DNA of 64,000 nucleotides from Eulemur rufifrons (Eukaryota > Chordata > Mammalia > Primates > Lemuridae): NCBI RefSeq assembly GCF_041146395.1, contig NC_090989.1, positions 172,887,501 to 172,951,500 on the forward strand, given 5' to 3'. The notes beneath the pieces were generated by a model. That model did not search any database. It saw only the letters and a program-made list of their open reading frames with translations, and was not told the DNA's origin. Position numbers and translations under genes: made by a program. Position 1 is the stretch's first letter, and each line of letters starts with the position of its first letter. Shown here one piece after another: positions 21,215 through 32,904 of the stretch.

Positions 21215-21960
21215 AGCCTTCCCAAAGTAGACATAACTCCTTCTCCCCTTCTTTAACGTAACCATTAACTGTTTAGTATTAGACTTCATGATTCTTGTCT
21301 GTGTATATACACAGAGATACACACATAAGCATTATGGTCATTTTTTACTTCTCATTAAAAGGGGATGATAGACATTTTCCCCTTCTCAACAATGTACCAT
21401 TGACAGCTTTTTCAGGTCAATACATTTAGCTATAAGTCATTTAGAAATAATTGTACTACAGTCCATAATATGAACAAATCACTATTTCTAAACTGTCCCA
21501 TCTTAGTAGACACATAGATTTTCTCCAAATTGTTGTTATTACAAATAAAGCCACAGTCTACATCTTTGTACCGTATCCTTACACAAATGAGTGACTTTTT
21601 CTATAGATAAGCTTTCTAGAAATAGAATTGCTGGGTCAATATGTGTGAAACATTTTTAAATGGTCTAATAACTACCATCAAATTGCCATCCAAAAAGGTC
21701 ATAACCATTTATACTCCCACCAATAGTATATGAAAGTTTTCTTTTCTCCTCATTCTCAACAACAGTGGATATTATCAATCTTTTAGTGTTTCCTAACTTC
21801 TCAGGCAATAATGTGTCTCTGGATGGATTTATTTTTCAACTTTTTGTACAAAGAATTTCACATATTCTCAAAAGTAGAAGGAATAGTATAATGAATCCCA
21901 TTACCCACCACTCAGCTTCAGTAATGACCAATATATTGCCACACCTATTTGTTCTACATG
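21215..21960 (-). repeat. Old L1 (L1M-type), antisense
   Basis: Contains the antisense ORF2/3' pattern 'agaattgctgggtcaatatg', 'caaattgccatccaaaaagg', 'tatactcccaccaatagtat', and 'aagtagaaggaatagtataa' with 'cccattacccaccactcagc'. Probably two joined segments. No open frame. Confidence 0.6.
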
Positions 21961-22225
21961 GGATTTAATCCTTTTCTTACTTTTGCTACCATCTCCATTT
22001 TCAAGTTGTTGTTCATTTTTTACTTCTCATTCTAGTACCAATTTTGATTTCTTCAAAAGTTCTATGTCTTTGGTCTTAGTCATGACTCCAGTTTTCTGTC
22101 TAGAGCAGAAATACTGAATACACATCAGGGGGCCATCACTTCTCCCTTCTGCACCTGGGAAGAAAGGATTACTTGAGCAACACACCTTTTTGTACCCTTG
22201 CAACTCATCTGAGCGCAGTGCTTTA

Positions 22226-22423
22226 GACCTGTGGTTCTCAAACTTTAGCATATCTAAGCATCACCTGCAGAGCTTATTAAAACACACATTCCCAGGCCCC
22301 ACCCCTACAGATTCTCATTCAGTAGGCCTAGGGTGGGAACCTAAGACTCTGCATTTCTAACAAGTTGCCAGGTGATACAGATGTTGCCTGTCCACACATC
22401 ATACTTTGTTAGCATTGTTCTAG
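22226..22423 (+). repeat. MER5A-like hAT element (near complete)
   Basis: Clear order: 'gtggttctcaaactttagca', 'agcatcacctgcagagctta', 'ccaggccccacccctacaga', 'attcagtaggcctagggtgg', 'tgcatttctaacaagttgcc'. The best preserved MER5A-like copy here. Confidence 0.8.
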
Positions 22424-22570
22424 ACCAATGCTTCCAAATTTTCAAGTGCATGTGAATTACTAGAGATTGTGTTCAAATGCAGGTTTTGATTCATAGGCCT
22501 GCTGCTTGCCCTGAGATTTAGCTTTTCAAACTACCGTCCAGGTGATACCGCTGGTTCATAAACCAAATTT
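22424..22570 (+). repeat. Second MER5A-like element, directly adjacent
   Basis: A diverged copy in the same orientation: 'tgcttccaaattttcaagtg', 'gaattactagagattgtgtt', 'gattcataggcctgctgctt', 'gtccaggtgataccgctggt'. It sits head-to-tail with the previous element. Confidence 0.6.
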
Positions 22571-23300
22571 GAGTATTTGCTGTCATTAAAATTCGAAAAG
22601 AAGCACTTGAGAAAACAGAATGATGTAATGGAGAAGAAAAAGAGCTGTAATCAAGCATAAAGGGACTTTAAAAAGGGGGAACTGAAACATCTTTCAGCAG
22701 TGACCTTAATAACACTGATATTGGACTAGGGCTATAATTGTCTATCACTCTTTTCAATGGTCAATACTCCGCTCGCCACAACTCATTCTTTCAATACCAT
22801 TGATCCCTTTAACAACCCTGGCTGGCAATCACTCTTTGTAAGTTACAAAGTTAGTGGCATTCCTTCTGCCCTGCATTGTGGTTCATTGTTAGGCAGTCTC
22901 AAGTGTTCTATGTCTTGATGAGTGCAGCCTGGCAATTGAATTAGGAAAATTTTCCGGTGGTAAAGAGTTATTTTTAAGGCAGATTAGCATAATGATTCAA
23001 GAGAAACACGGTATAAACCAGCAGCCTCATATCATTATGAAACACTCCTACCTCCACTTTTAAAGGAGTTGACCATGCATTGAATGGACTCTTGATTTTT
23101 TTCCCCTTCTGCAGAGTGAGATTGTTAGAAATATTTTGATGTCAAGGAGAATCCAAATTATATCACCATCATGGATCTGAAATCTGGGTCACAGGACTTC
23201 AGGGATTGGAGGGAATTACAAAGACGGAGATGCAGTTTGTTTAAGTTGTGTCAGAAATAGGCATGATATGACAATAATATAACTGTATTCACTTTCAAGA
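22571..23300. other. Repeat-poor stretch, candidate conserved non-coding DNA (22720-23080)
   Basis: No repeat is recognised. The core around 22740-23080 is of higher complexity, with scattered CpG and an AT-rich homeodomain-like 'caattgaattagg'. No coding frame. The regulatory reading is inference. Confidence 0.3.
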
Positions 23301-23309
23301 TTATACTTT

Positions 23310-23480
23310 CTTCAGATAGATTCAGATCCTGTCTCTTATCAGTTTTGTGTTCTTGGGCAATTAGTTTATTCTCTCTGTCCCCCAATCTCCTTCTACTTTC
23401 TACTTAATGGTTATAACAACAGTATCTATTTTATAATGTGATCTGGAGAATTAAATGAGATAATATTTGATAAACAGTAA
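23310..23480 (+). repeat. MIR SINE fragment
   Basis: MIR order: 'gttcttgggcaattagttta', 'ttctctctgtcccccaatct', 'tggttataacaacagtatct', 'gagaattaaatgagataat'. Confidence 0.6.
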
Positions 23481-23589
23481 TTATGATGATGTTGATCAAT
23501 GGATGATGGTGTGTAACTTATTTTTTATTATAAAATATTTTATGGAATAAGAAATTCAAACCATTTCTAATAAAGTTTTTTACAAGATG

Positions 23590-23835
23590 TTAGCATTTTA
23601 AATTTCTGTATACATTGTCCCCTTTGTTTCTTACGACAGCCCTATATGATAGGCATGATAAATATATTAATTGAGGTTTTATAGATAAGTAAATTGAGGC
23701 TCAGGGACAGGATGGATATAAACATGCAGCTTTATACATTACATGACACCTTAAATTTGCACAAAAAGAAATAATGGTATAGGACTAGAATTCTCATTTT
23801 CTGATTCAATGCTTTTTCCTCTATACCATGTTGCC
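23590..23835 (-). repeat. MIR SINE (antisense)
   Basis: Reverse MIR order: 'ttcttacgacagccctatat', 'gataggcatgataaatatat', 'aagtaaattgaggctcaggg', ending 'tttttcctctataccatg', which is the reversed 5' end. Confidence 0.65.
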
Positions 23836-24399
23836 CTTGAGATTATCTTTATACCAAGGTAAGAATTTATTTTTAGTCTTTTTGAAATCAGGAATGCCAA
23901 AAACATGCTGTGACATCATGTTCTAGAATCAGTTATTTAAGGTATTTTTATTTTGCTGGGCACTGATTTCCACATTAACCATTCTAATGACACATGTAGC
24001 TACTGTTGTGAAAGGCGGGCTGAGAGAATGCAACTATATTTAATTCTATTTATTTATAGCACCATGGTCATACAGGTGAATTGCAATCCACGTAGAGTTC
24101 ATATTCAGATTCTTCAGTGGTCTGGGCCATTGTGTACACAGAATCTGTCAACAGTTTTAGAATTCGATAAGGTCAGAGGGACCTTTTAGTTGACATGATG
24201 GCTCTGTTGGAATAGATGAACTTGTATGTTATCTTTCATGGGAAGATTTTATATTGCTTGGGCTACTCAAAAGAGTGAGAACATTTGTGGTGCCACTATC
24301 CTACTTCTTTTATTTACCTTGGAATAAAGGATCGATATTATTTCTGATCCACGGACGAGAGTGGAACCACTGTACTTTCTGTCTCAGTAATCATGGACA
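23836..24399. other. Non-coding stretch, nothing recognised
   Basis: Frames at 23953-24189 and 24254-24574 (78 and 106 residues, plus strand) show no known motif; the second runs into a MIR. No gene called. Confidence 0.45.
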
Positions 24400-24630
24400 A
24401 CAGGTGTTGAGCACTTGCTGTGGATCAGGCACTGTTCTGAGTACTTTATGCATCTTTGTCCACAATCCTCCCATTTGCTCTGTGGAGTATTTAGTTAGTA
24501 TTCCTCTTGTAGAGATGAGGAAGCTAAGAATTAGGAGTGGATCCGTGACTTGTCCAATGTTACCCAGCAGATAAATGGTAGAAGCTGGGTTCACGCCCTA
24601 GTTCTCCAGCTCCAGCACCTGTTCTCTTAG
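24400..24630 (-). repeat. MIR SINE (antisense, near full length)
   Basis: 'gttgagcacttgctgtggat', 'caggcactgttctgagtact', 'gagatgaggaagctaagaat', 'acttgtccaatgttacccag', 'gaagctgggttcacgcccta', in reverse MIR order. Confidence 0.78.
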
Positions 24631-24723
24631 AGATAAGGTCACATTGCCTCTCCTGACATGATATAAAAGAAAGCTGTGGGCATCTCCCAGTACTGGAATC
24701 TCTTCTGACCCTGTGAGAACTTA

Positions 24724-25147
24724 TGTTACAGTTTAGATATTTGACCCTCCAAACCTCAGGTTGGAATTTGATCCCCAGTGTTGGAGATGGGGCCTAGCAG
24801 GAGGTGTTTGAGTCACAGGGTTGGATCCCTTGTGAATAGATTAATGTTTTCGCTGGGTTGGGGGGTGAGTGGGTTCTCACTCTACTAGTTCCTGGGAGAG
24901 CCAGTTGTAAAAGAGCCTGGTACTTCCCTTGCCTCTCTCTTTTGCTTCCCACCATGTGATCTCTGCACACACTGGTTCCCCTTTGCCTTCTACCATGAGT
25001 AAAACAGCCTGAGGCCTTCACCAGGTGCAGACCCCAGCACCATGCTTCTGTACAGCCTGCAGATCTGTGAGCCAAATCAACCTCTTTTGTTTACAAATTA
25101 TCCAGCCTCAGGTATTTCTTTATAGCAACATGAAATGGACTGATACA
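24724..25147 (+). repeat. MaLR solo LTR (MST type)
   Basis: A single LTR of an ancient ERVL-MaLR retrotransposon. It follows the MST consensus through 'gatatttgaccctccaaacc', 'ggggcctagcaggaggtgtt', 'accatgtgatctctgcacac', 'gcttctgtacagcctgcag', 'caggtatttctttatagcaa' and ends near 'ggactgataca'. The ends have tg..ca form. No internal region is attached, so it is likely a solo LTR left by recombination. No coding sequence; the frames at 24794-25288 are chance. Confidence 0.85.
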
Positions 25148-25354
25148 CCTATACTACTTGATTTTCTTCTCATCCAAATTATTCTAACCATCCTGTTGTG
25201 CATCAGAATAATGAAAATCATCTCAGGAGTCTTTCAATGCGTAGGCTGCCCCTGCCATACTGAAGGTAGCTGTTTCTTAATGACATAAGATGGCATGTTT
25301 AGCCATCTCTCTTCCTTACTTCCCTAATTGTTTACACTGATCCTCCCTTTTCTT

Positions 25355-25580
25355 ACTCAGCACCTTTACTGTGCGCTACGCATTCTGAGCATGTTCCATA
25401 TATTTCATTCAGTCTTCACCACAGCCTTAAGAAATAGGCATGACTGTCAGCCTCATTTTACAGGTGAGGAAACTGAGGCTCAGAAAGTTTAAAAGTAAGT
25501 CATCCAAGATCTAACAGGTATTCCAACACAGAGCTAGGATGCGAACATAAGAAGCCTGACTTTTATTCTCTGCTCTCTAG
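25355..25580 (-). repeat. MIR SINE (antisense)
   Basis: 'cagcacctttactgtgcgct', 'attttacaggtgaggaaact', 'gaggctcagaaagtttaaaa', 'aagcctgacttttattctct', in reverse MIR order. Confidence 0.75.
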
Positions 25581-26789
25581 CTTATCCTCAAAGGAATCTT
25601 ACTTGCCCATTTAAAGTCGATGTGGGGGTATCATTGTCAAAGGAACAGATGCCACATTATAAAGCTAGAGGTTCTCCATGTCCAGGAAGTTGTGATGTGT
25701 CACAAAAAGTAATCTCTAATAAAAGTTAAAAGACAGCCATTTGTGCATGACTTATTTCTTAATACAAAATTAAGAAATTTTAGGGTTCCCCAGATAATGT
25801 CACTTAAACCGCCTTGTGTTCTGATGTGTTCTCTTGGGTGTAAGAGAAGGAGACATAGAGCAAACGCATGGCATCCACAAGCTGGGTACTCTGGGTGTGC
25901 TCTGCTCCCCAGAAAGCATGGTCCATGGTGAGTATCACAGCAGAATCGAGGCTGGGGATGCCTGAAGCATCTTGTCAGTGAAGAGGAGAATTGTTGGTTT
26001 TCCTTTTCTAGTAAGTCAAGCATTTGCCTGATGTACATAATGATTTTATGGATAAGCTCCCCCACCTTTTATTTCAATAAGGCAATCTGAAATACATCAA
26101 ATTCCAGGTTAATTGATTCTAGATCCACTCTGACTAAGCCATTGATCAGCTGATTCCAGAAAAGGGCCTCCGACTTTGAGCTTGCAGTTAGAGGAATTGG
26201 GTTCGCTTTCTTGTCCTGGCATATATTAGGATTTGGGGCCCATATCTTAAATCTCTTTGAAACTCAAGTTTTATTCATAATACAATAGGAATCCAAAGGA
26301 ATCCTATTGTATACATATTTTACTTTATGGCTGAGTTTGGAAGATAACCTTCATTGAAGCTATGATTCTACTATATTGTGAAATTCTCAGAACAGTAAAA
26401 AGATGTAACATGTTTTATGATAATAGAGGATTAATGCTTAAATGAGTAAATCCTATACACAAGCAGGAATGCTTGAGACTTTTCTGCTATACTTGTTCAC
26501 CCTGGAGATTTGATAACTATATTAAAATGCAAAGAGGGAAAGAGCCCTGAACATGCACTTTTTTTTATTCTTTCTTATAGTCTAACTTAGTGATTCTCAA
26601 GCTTCAATATGCATATGTACAACCATTTAGGATTATATACACCAAGCCAGTTATGTCTTAGTTTGTGGGCAATTAAAAGGCTTTTTAGAGTAATTTATGC
26701 ATAATTTTCATATTGTCTCTAAATCTAATATATTTCTCATCCTTCTTGTAAGATAAAACTCCATGGCATTACTGCATTCCTGGGTGCAT
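25581..26789. other. Non-coding stretch, nothing firm
   Basis: About 1.2 kb of mostly AT-rich sequence. A weak MIR-like piece may lie at 26160-26240 ('gaggaattgggttcgctttc'). The 121-codon frame at 25700-26065 (minus) has no recognisable domain. Confidence 0.4.
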
Positions 26790-26975
26790 CCTAGCCCTGG
26801 GCACTTGCAGTGAAAGCGCCTAAATCCTCTGAGCATCAGTGTCCTTCTCAGTAAAATGGAATAATAAAACCACTGTGAAGTATTTTAGTGAGGACCTAAT
26901 TGGATTCAACATTATATCTGCACAAAGGGTCTTAGCATAATGCCTGGCATATTGTAAGTACTTAGCAAATGTTAC
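26790..26975 (+). repeat. MIR SINE fragment
   Basis: 'gtgtccttctcagtaaaatg', 'gaggacctaattggattcaa', 'agcataatgcctggcatatt', 'gtaagtacttagcaaatgtt', in MIR order. Confidence 0.7.
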
Positions 26976-27544
26976 TTCCCTTCCCAGCTCATCTTTCCCA
27001 CGCCCATCCCACAGCACAAAAGAGGAATGGGTAATCATTCCTGGCTTTAAGAGCATGTGGCTGTTTTTATCAGCTCTCAACTTCCTTTTATACATTGCGT
27101 GGGCTGCATAACTTGCAAAATACTCATTGATTAGTTGAATCCTCCTGGATAAATGGTTGTGCAGTTTAGCACATCCTGTCAAGTTAGGTCAACTTTAACC
27201 AGAAGCCAAGACCTGACATTTCCTGCTAGGGAGAATACTTGTTGCTCCATGTGATGTTATCTGTAGTGACCAGGTTGTCATTAGCTTTTTGATAATGAAT
27301 CTGCTCAAATGCCCACCTCAGCCAAAGCATTTTGAAAGAGGGAGGAATTAGATGAGATTTGAGTTTTTCTCTTCCTGTGTTTTTCAGCCTCATCATCCTT
27401 AATTGAACTTTTATTGCTATCAGAAGGTATCACTTTAAAAAGTGGGTTTCTACTAAACTCTCAACACTTTTGAAAGTTATTGGGTTATTCTTAATATTTT
27501 TCCACAGATTTGGGAATTAAAAATAAATGCTAGCACTACAAATC
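26976..27544. other. Non-coding stretch, nothing recognised
   Basis: No repeat or coding signal recognised. The 120-codon minus-strand frame at 26820-27182 begins here and runs into the MIR, so it is unlikely to be real. Confidence 0.45.
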
Positions 27545-28225
27545 GATCAGAATGGTCCAAGATTAAAAGAATGATAATATTAAGTGAGGTAATATTGGTG
27601 ACAATGAGGAACAACTGGCACTCATACATTTTGCTGGCAAGAATGTCAAATGCTACAACTTTAGAAAACTATTTGGCAATTTCTAATAAATTTCTAATAA
27701 AATATATATCTCTCCTGTGACCCAGAAATTCGACTACTAAGCATAAGTCTTCGAAAAGATTATAGAAGCCCATTTTTAGCAGCTTTATTCACAGTAGCCA
27801 AAATTGGAAACTACCTAAGTGTTCATCCACAGGACAATGGGTAAAAATGAATTGTGATATATTCATACAATTGAAAGCTACACAGCAATAAAGAAGAACA
27901 CACAACAAATGCATTCAACAACATAGATGAAACTCAAAACATTAAGTAGAATGAAAGAAGCAAGATATAAAAGAGCTATACTATATAATTCCATTGACAT
28001 AAATTATAAGAATAGACAAAGCCAATCTATGCTCATAGAAGTCAGAATACTATTTACCTCTGAGAGTAGCTGATAAATGGTAGGGGCACAAAGAAATTTT
28101 CTGGGGGGATGAAAATGTTCAAAATGTTCTAGATCATGCTTATCTATTCATGTGTAAAAGTTCACTAAGATGTGCTTTTAAGATTTTTGGATTTTACTGT
28201 ATGTACATTGTAGCTAAAAAAATTT
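27545..28225 (+). repeat. Old L1 (L1M-type), ORF2 end and 3' region
   Basis: L1 order: 'gacccagaaattcgactact', 'ttattcacagtagccaaaat', 'aaactacctaagtgttcatc', 'gctacacagcaataaagaag', then 'aacaacatagatgaaactca' and 'gtagaatgaaagaagcaaga'. Decayed, with no open ORF2 frame. It contains a small tandem 'tttctaataaa' duplication near 27686-27707. Confidence 0.78.
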
Positions 28226-28569
28226 TCTAATCTACATATTGTACTAGATGAGATTTAGTAATATGAAATAAGATGTATCACAGGAAATTTAATGACTTTA
28301 TATAAAAAAACCCTGCATATTCAGCTTCAATAAATATTTGGCATGAAAAATGGGGGTTAGAATAATTCTTATAGGTTAAAAATGATTTAAGAGATGTATC
28401 AATCAAATGCAATTTATGTGGATTTTTTTTAAAGTCCTGATTTAAAAGAAAAAAACATGAAAAGATATTTTTTAGTGTGATAACGGTATTGTGACTCTGG
28501 GTGAAATGTTAGAGTATCTGAGATTTGCATTAAATATTTCAACCAACAAAGAGCAAAGAGATGAAACGA
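28226..28569. other. AT-rich non-coding stretch
   Basis: Nothing recognised; the minus-strand frame at 28429-28857 runs into L2 and is not a gene. Confidence 0.4.
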
Positions 28570-29075
28570 GAATAGCCAAATGTTGAATCTTGGGAATGAA
28601 GCCCAGATTTTTGAGCTAGGTAACTGAAATATGTAGGACAAAAAAAAATAGACCAATATTAGGTAGGATGAAGAGTGAGTTAATGAGGCTATTTTGGGAA
28701 ACAGAGCTTGAGCTCCAGTGGGCCATCCAAGAGGAAATTGTTGGCTGTGTGAGCCAGGAAGGAGCTCCTCACTGAGGTCTGGATTGGAAAGAAAGATGTG
28801 AAGCTCTCCAGTTCCTGAAGCTGCAGCTCTGAGCTTGGAAAACATCAGATAAGGCAAATATTTGAAGTGAGCAAAATAACTAACAGAAGCTGAAGACCTT
28901 CAACACTTAGAGATTAGACAAAGGAAATAGAGAGACTTTAAAGGATGCTAAGAAAGATCAATGAGGAAAAACTGGGAGAAAAAAAAAAACCACCCAAGAA
29001 AGTTAGGAATTGCAAAAAGCATCTTTTGAATTTCATTCAGCAAGTATTTTCCGAGCACCTACTATCTTGGCATTG
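28570..29075 (-). repeat. L2 LINE, antisense
   Basis: Antisense L2 order: 'ccatccaagaggaaattgtt', 'actgaggtctggattggaaa', 'aacacttagagattagacaa', 'gctaagaaagatcaatgagg', then 'attcagcaagtattttccga' and 'gcacctact'. Diverged. Confidence 0.55.
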
Positions 29076-29459
29076 GAACTGGGCTATTGAAAAGTCATTG
29101 CTGACACCTTCCTGGGGCTGTCCCAGTGGAATGTTGGTGCGCAAGCACAAGGTTGCAGCAATACAGAGTTATCAAGATGCTAAGCATTAACTATAACTAG
29201 AAGGGTAAGAGAGAAAACCTGTAAGGGAAATCTGAGGGAAAAGCTCTGTTCTGTGTGCTGGTGTAACACAGGAGACCACCTCAACTGGGGAGCAGGGCCC
29301 CTTGGCATCAGGGTTTTCACAGGGCCACCATGGGAGCTGTACAGCTGCAATAGAGGCTCATTGCATTTCAAGCAGGGGGACTCAGCAGTTGCAGGGCTCT
29401 GCAGTCAACCACAGCACAAAGAAAAATGCCAGAGAACAGTCAGTTCTCAGCGCTAGAAT
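29076..29459. other. Non-coding stretch, nothing recognised
   Basis: Moderate GC; short overlapping frames on both strands without motifs. Confidence 0.4.
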
Positions 29460-29830
29460 TAAGTGACCCGCTTTCATATTTCCTTGGGCTCTGCGTGCCC
29501 AAGTGTAGACCCTATTTGCCAAGTCTCGGCCCACAGTTAATTTACTTTCCTTTTATTTTTCCTCACTCCCGAATTGAATTATCACCTTCCTGAAAAGCCC
29601 TGTGTATAATGGAAAAGCTGACACAAGCCAAAGTGGAATATAGCAGCCCAAATGAGGCTCCTATTATCGCCCTATTACGCGAGGAACAGGCTGCTCTTTG
29701 CCCTTCATTCATCTCCCGATAACTATGAAAACCTAATGGAGCTGCTTTGTTTTAATGGCAGCTGTTCTGCCCTGACCTCCTCTGCTCCCCCACCCTGCTC
29801 CTTGAGAGAACAGATGAGTTCCATCTGGGG
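29460..29830. other. Repeat-poor island with retained CpGs, candidate conserved element
   Basis: No repeat recognised. Unlike the surroundings it keeps several CpGs ('atcgcc', 'tacgcgagg', 'cccgataac' between 29664 and 29722) next to AT-rich homeodomain-like cores. No long frame; the 60-codon frame at 29652-29834 has no motif. Possible conserved regulatory DNA, by inference only. Confidence 0.35.
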
Positions 29831-30261
29831 TTGAAGTTTATGTGCATGAAAATCACAGTAAGGGACAACAAGATTTTTTCTTTGCCATCACAGGACAGGG
29901 AGTAGAAAGCACTGCTCTCTCTGTCCCTTGAAGTCCAGGACAGTGGATCTGGCCAACTGGGCACCTTGTGAGAACCATTTTACCATACTCTTCAGTCCTG
30001 TGGCCCTCGATTTTGCATAATCCCTCCTCCCCATGGCTTTAAACATACCTCCTGATGTTTCCATATGCATCATAAAGTGTTTTCAAATTACATTCAAGGA
30101 AATTATTTTAATAGTGTTTCCTTGTCTGCATTGCACATTATATAAATTTCCAATTAGGACTATTTTTCTGTCCCTTCACTGTGCCCTGAAGCAAGGCCCA
30201 TTTGTGAAATCTACTTATATCTGCTTATTTGCCTGGAATGAAGAACAATTGTTCTTAGATC
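29831..30261. other. Non-coding stretch, nothing recognised
   Basis: No repeat or gene recognised before the L1 tail at 30262. Confidence 0.4.
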
Positions 30262-31262
30262 TTTTTTTTTATTATTATTATTTCAAAGTATTACAGGGTA
30301 ATAATATTTTTGGTTACATGGATCACTTTTGTAATGCTTGAGTCAGGATTATAAGTGTGCCCATCACCCAGATAGTGTTCATTGTACTCGTTAGGTAGGT
30401 TTTCACCCATCCCCTCCTCCCTGCTTGATTTCTGCTAAGTTTTACTTCCCTCTATGCACATGTGTGCTCATCAGTTAGTTCCAATTTAATAGTGAGTACA
30501 TGTGGTGTTTGTTTCTCCATTCTTTGTTCCATCCATTCCAGTTCCATCCAAATTGTTGTAAAAGGACTTAAGTCATCCTTTTCCATGGCTGAGTAGTACT
30601 CCATAGTATACATATACTGTATTTTGTTAATCCATTCATGATTGGAATCACTGGGGTTGATTCCACATCTTTGCAATTGTGAATTGTACTGCAATAAACA
30701 TTCAAGTACAAGTATCTTTTTGATAAAATTACTTCTTTTCCTTTGGGTAAATACCCAGTAGTGGTATTGCTGGATCAAATGGTGAGTCTACTTTTAGTTC
30801 TTTAAGGACTCTCCATGCTTTTTTCTATAGAGGTTGTACTAATTTGCAGTCCCACCAACAGTGTAGAAGCTATTCCTTTCTCTCTGCACCCACACCAGCA
30901 TCTATAATTTTTGGACTTTTTAAATAAAAGCCATTCTAACAGGGGTAAGTTGATACCTCCTTGTGGTTTTAATTTGTATTCCCCTGATGATTAATGATGT
31001 ATTGAGCATTTTTCCATGTGTTTTTTGGCCATTTTGTCTATCTTCTTTAGAGAAGCTTCTGTTTAATGTCTTTTGCCCACTGTTTGATGGAGTTGTTTGA
31101 ATTTTTCTTGCTGATTTGCTTGAGTACCTTGTAGATTCTGGTTATTTGCCCTTTATCAGTTGTATAGCTTACAAATATTTTCTCTCATTCTGTAGGTTGT
31201 CAAATTGCTCTGTTGATTATTTCCTTGGCTGTGCAGAAGCTTTTTAATTTAACAGGCCTACT
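30262..31262 (-). mobile_element. L1, 5'-truncated (3' UTR and end of ORF2), antisense
   Basis: About 1 kb of L1 on the minus strand with its T-run at 30262. The 3' UTR is of the same type as at 14211 and 61464. Upstream on the minus strand lies the end of ORF2; the frame at 30452-30778 retains RCGINPSDSNHEWINKIQYM and MYTMEYYSAM, the typical ORF2 C-terminal pattern. Other frames are broken. Unlike the 14.2 and 61.5 kb copies it is not inverted. Confidence 0.92.
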
Positions 31263-31799
31263 TCTTGTGTCTAGAGGAGGATTTTTATTGTAGTGGTAGG
31301 TTTTTTTGTTTTTATTTCAGGGGTATTTTTTATTTTTCTGAGCACCCTAAATGATTGGAACCCTTTTTAAACTTTATTTATTTATTTTAAATACTGATTT
31401 TCACAGGCCACTGTTCAGAAGCCAGTGAAGATTCCTAGATTCCTGTTAGTGAAGTCCTTTCCTTGGGTTCTGAAGCCTCCTTTGCTCAAAATTCCCGTTC
31501 CTTTGCTCTCTGGTCATGGATGATCTCCCCTCTTTTGCACAGCTGATAGTTCATGGCTGTTTCTAATCCAGCATTAGCAGAAATAGAAAAATCTGCTCCT
31601 CTGGTAATAACTCTCTCGCTTATGCTGCTGCTCACTCCACAGCGCAAAATGAAACATGGTTCTAGGCCCACGTGTAACCTGAGACATCGCCATAGGCACA
31701 AAAAGAACATTTATTTTTTAAGCAGCTTTGCTGAGGTAAAGCTGTCCTTGGGCTCGTATTTGTGTTGAATCCAAAGGAGTCAGTGAATGCAGAAATGAG
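31263..31799. other. Non-coding stretch, nothing recognised
   Basis: Low-complexity T-rich start (31285-31390), then ordinary sequence. Overlapping short frames on both strands (31486-31768) have no motif. Confidence 0.4.
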
Positions 31800-32260
31800 G
31801 CAAATAAAATGCAGATCGACTCTGGGAAACCTCCATTTCCTTGGCTCAGCTTACTGGAGAATTGGCCCATGGAAGATTATGTCGCCATTTGCACTGAGTT
31901 AGTGCGGCTGTTTGTCAAGTGAGACTAGAATTCCATTTTATTTGTATTCTCACCTAGCCCACATTTTGAATGATGTCTGTTCTCCATTTCTCATCCAGAC
32001 ATTTTTGTCTATCTGTTTTCAAAGCTAATGTCTCCCTGTCCTGTTTTCAAATTAAATATCATACTTAAAATATTAATAATCCTTGCTCTTTGATTCTTTG
32101 TTTATTCATCTTATGCAAAACACAACAGCGAGACCTCCATCTGTAATAAATGTTACTGTATGGGCAGATTCCATGACTTATTAATGACTGTTTCACGAAA
32201 TGGGAGAGCTAGGGCTTTATATAATCATGCAATTCTTATTCAAAAATGCTCTGCTAGTAC
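31800..32260. other. Repeat-poor island, candidate conserved non-coding DNA
   Basis: No repeat is recognised. The composition is even, with CpGs ('gtcgccatttgc', 'agtgcggctg', 'agcgagacc') and AT-rich 'attaat' words. No coding frame. Regulatory role is inference. Confidence 0.3.
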
Positions 32261-32549
32261 TACCCTATAGGGAAAAAATGAAATGTGCCTATCTTTTCAA
32301 AGAAAAAATGACTAGCATTGTGAAGATCATTGTAGAAATAACTAAGTATTCAAACTAGGCCACATTACTTTAGTCTCCAAGGATGCTAGCTCATGTCTAG
32401 AAGTATTTGGGTACGTAAATTTTTGTAACATTTATTGAAATGGAAACTATATACCATAAATGTGCAAATCAATGAATTATCACGAAGTGTGTTACCACTT
32501 CCATGGTGAAGAAATAGTACATTGGACATGTCTATCCATGTCTACACCC

Positions 32550-32895
32550 ATATTCTATTGGATTGTTTCTGCTTTTCTTTTATTGATTGATAGTTGTTGG
32601 TTACATATATTCTTTATATGTGCTGCATATGAATTTTCTGTTCATTATTTTTGTTAATAAAATCTACTGCATAGGTTGCATTTTCAATCTTTTTATGGTG
32701 TCTTGATGAATAGAAGTTTTTCATGTTAATGTGGTCCAAGTTATGAATCTTTCTTCTATGGTTAGTGGTTTTCTTGTGCATCCTATTTTAAAACTCTCTT
32801 TCTACCCCGAGGTCATGAAGATGATAGTCTCCACTATTACTTTATAGAAACTTTACTGCAATTCTTTCACAATTAGATCTACATTTGCTCAGAAA
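32550..32895 (-). repeat. Old L1 ORF2 fragment, antisense
   Basis: 'ggtgtcttgatgaatagaag', 'aatgtggtccaagttatgaa', 'tatggttagtggttttcttg', 'ccccgaggtcatgaagatga', 'agaaactttactgcaattct' follow the antisense L1 ORF2 order. No frame survives. Confidence 0.7.
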
Positions 32896-32904
32896 CTTAC
32901 TTTG

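Noticed and set aside
24724..25147. A full endogenous retrovirus
   Set aside because: Only one LTR is present; no gag or pol sequence adjoins it.
28429..28857. 142-codon minus-strand frame
   Set aside because: Most of it is translated from an antisense L2; no known motif.
30452..30778. 108-codon minus-strand frame as a gene
   Set aside because: It is the ORF2 C-terminus and 3' UTR of a truncated L1.
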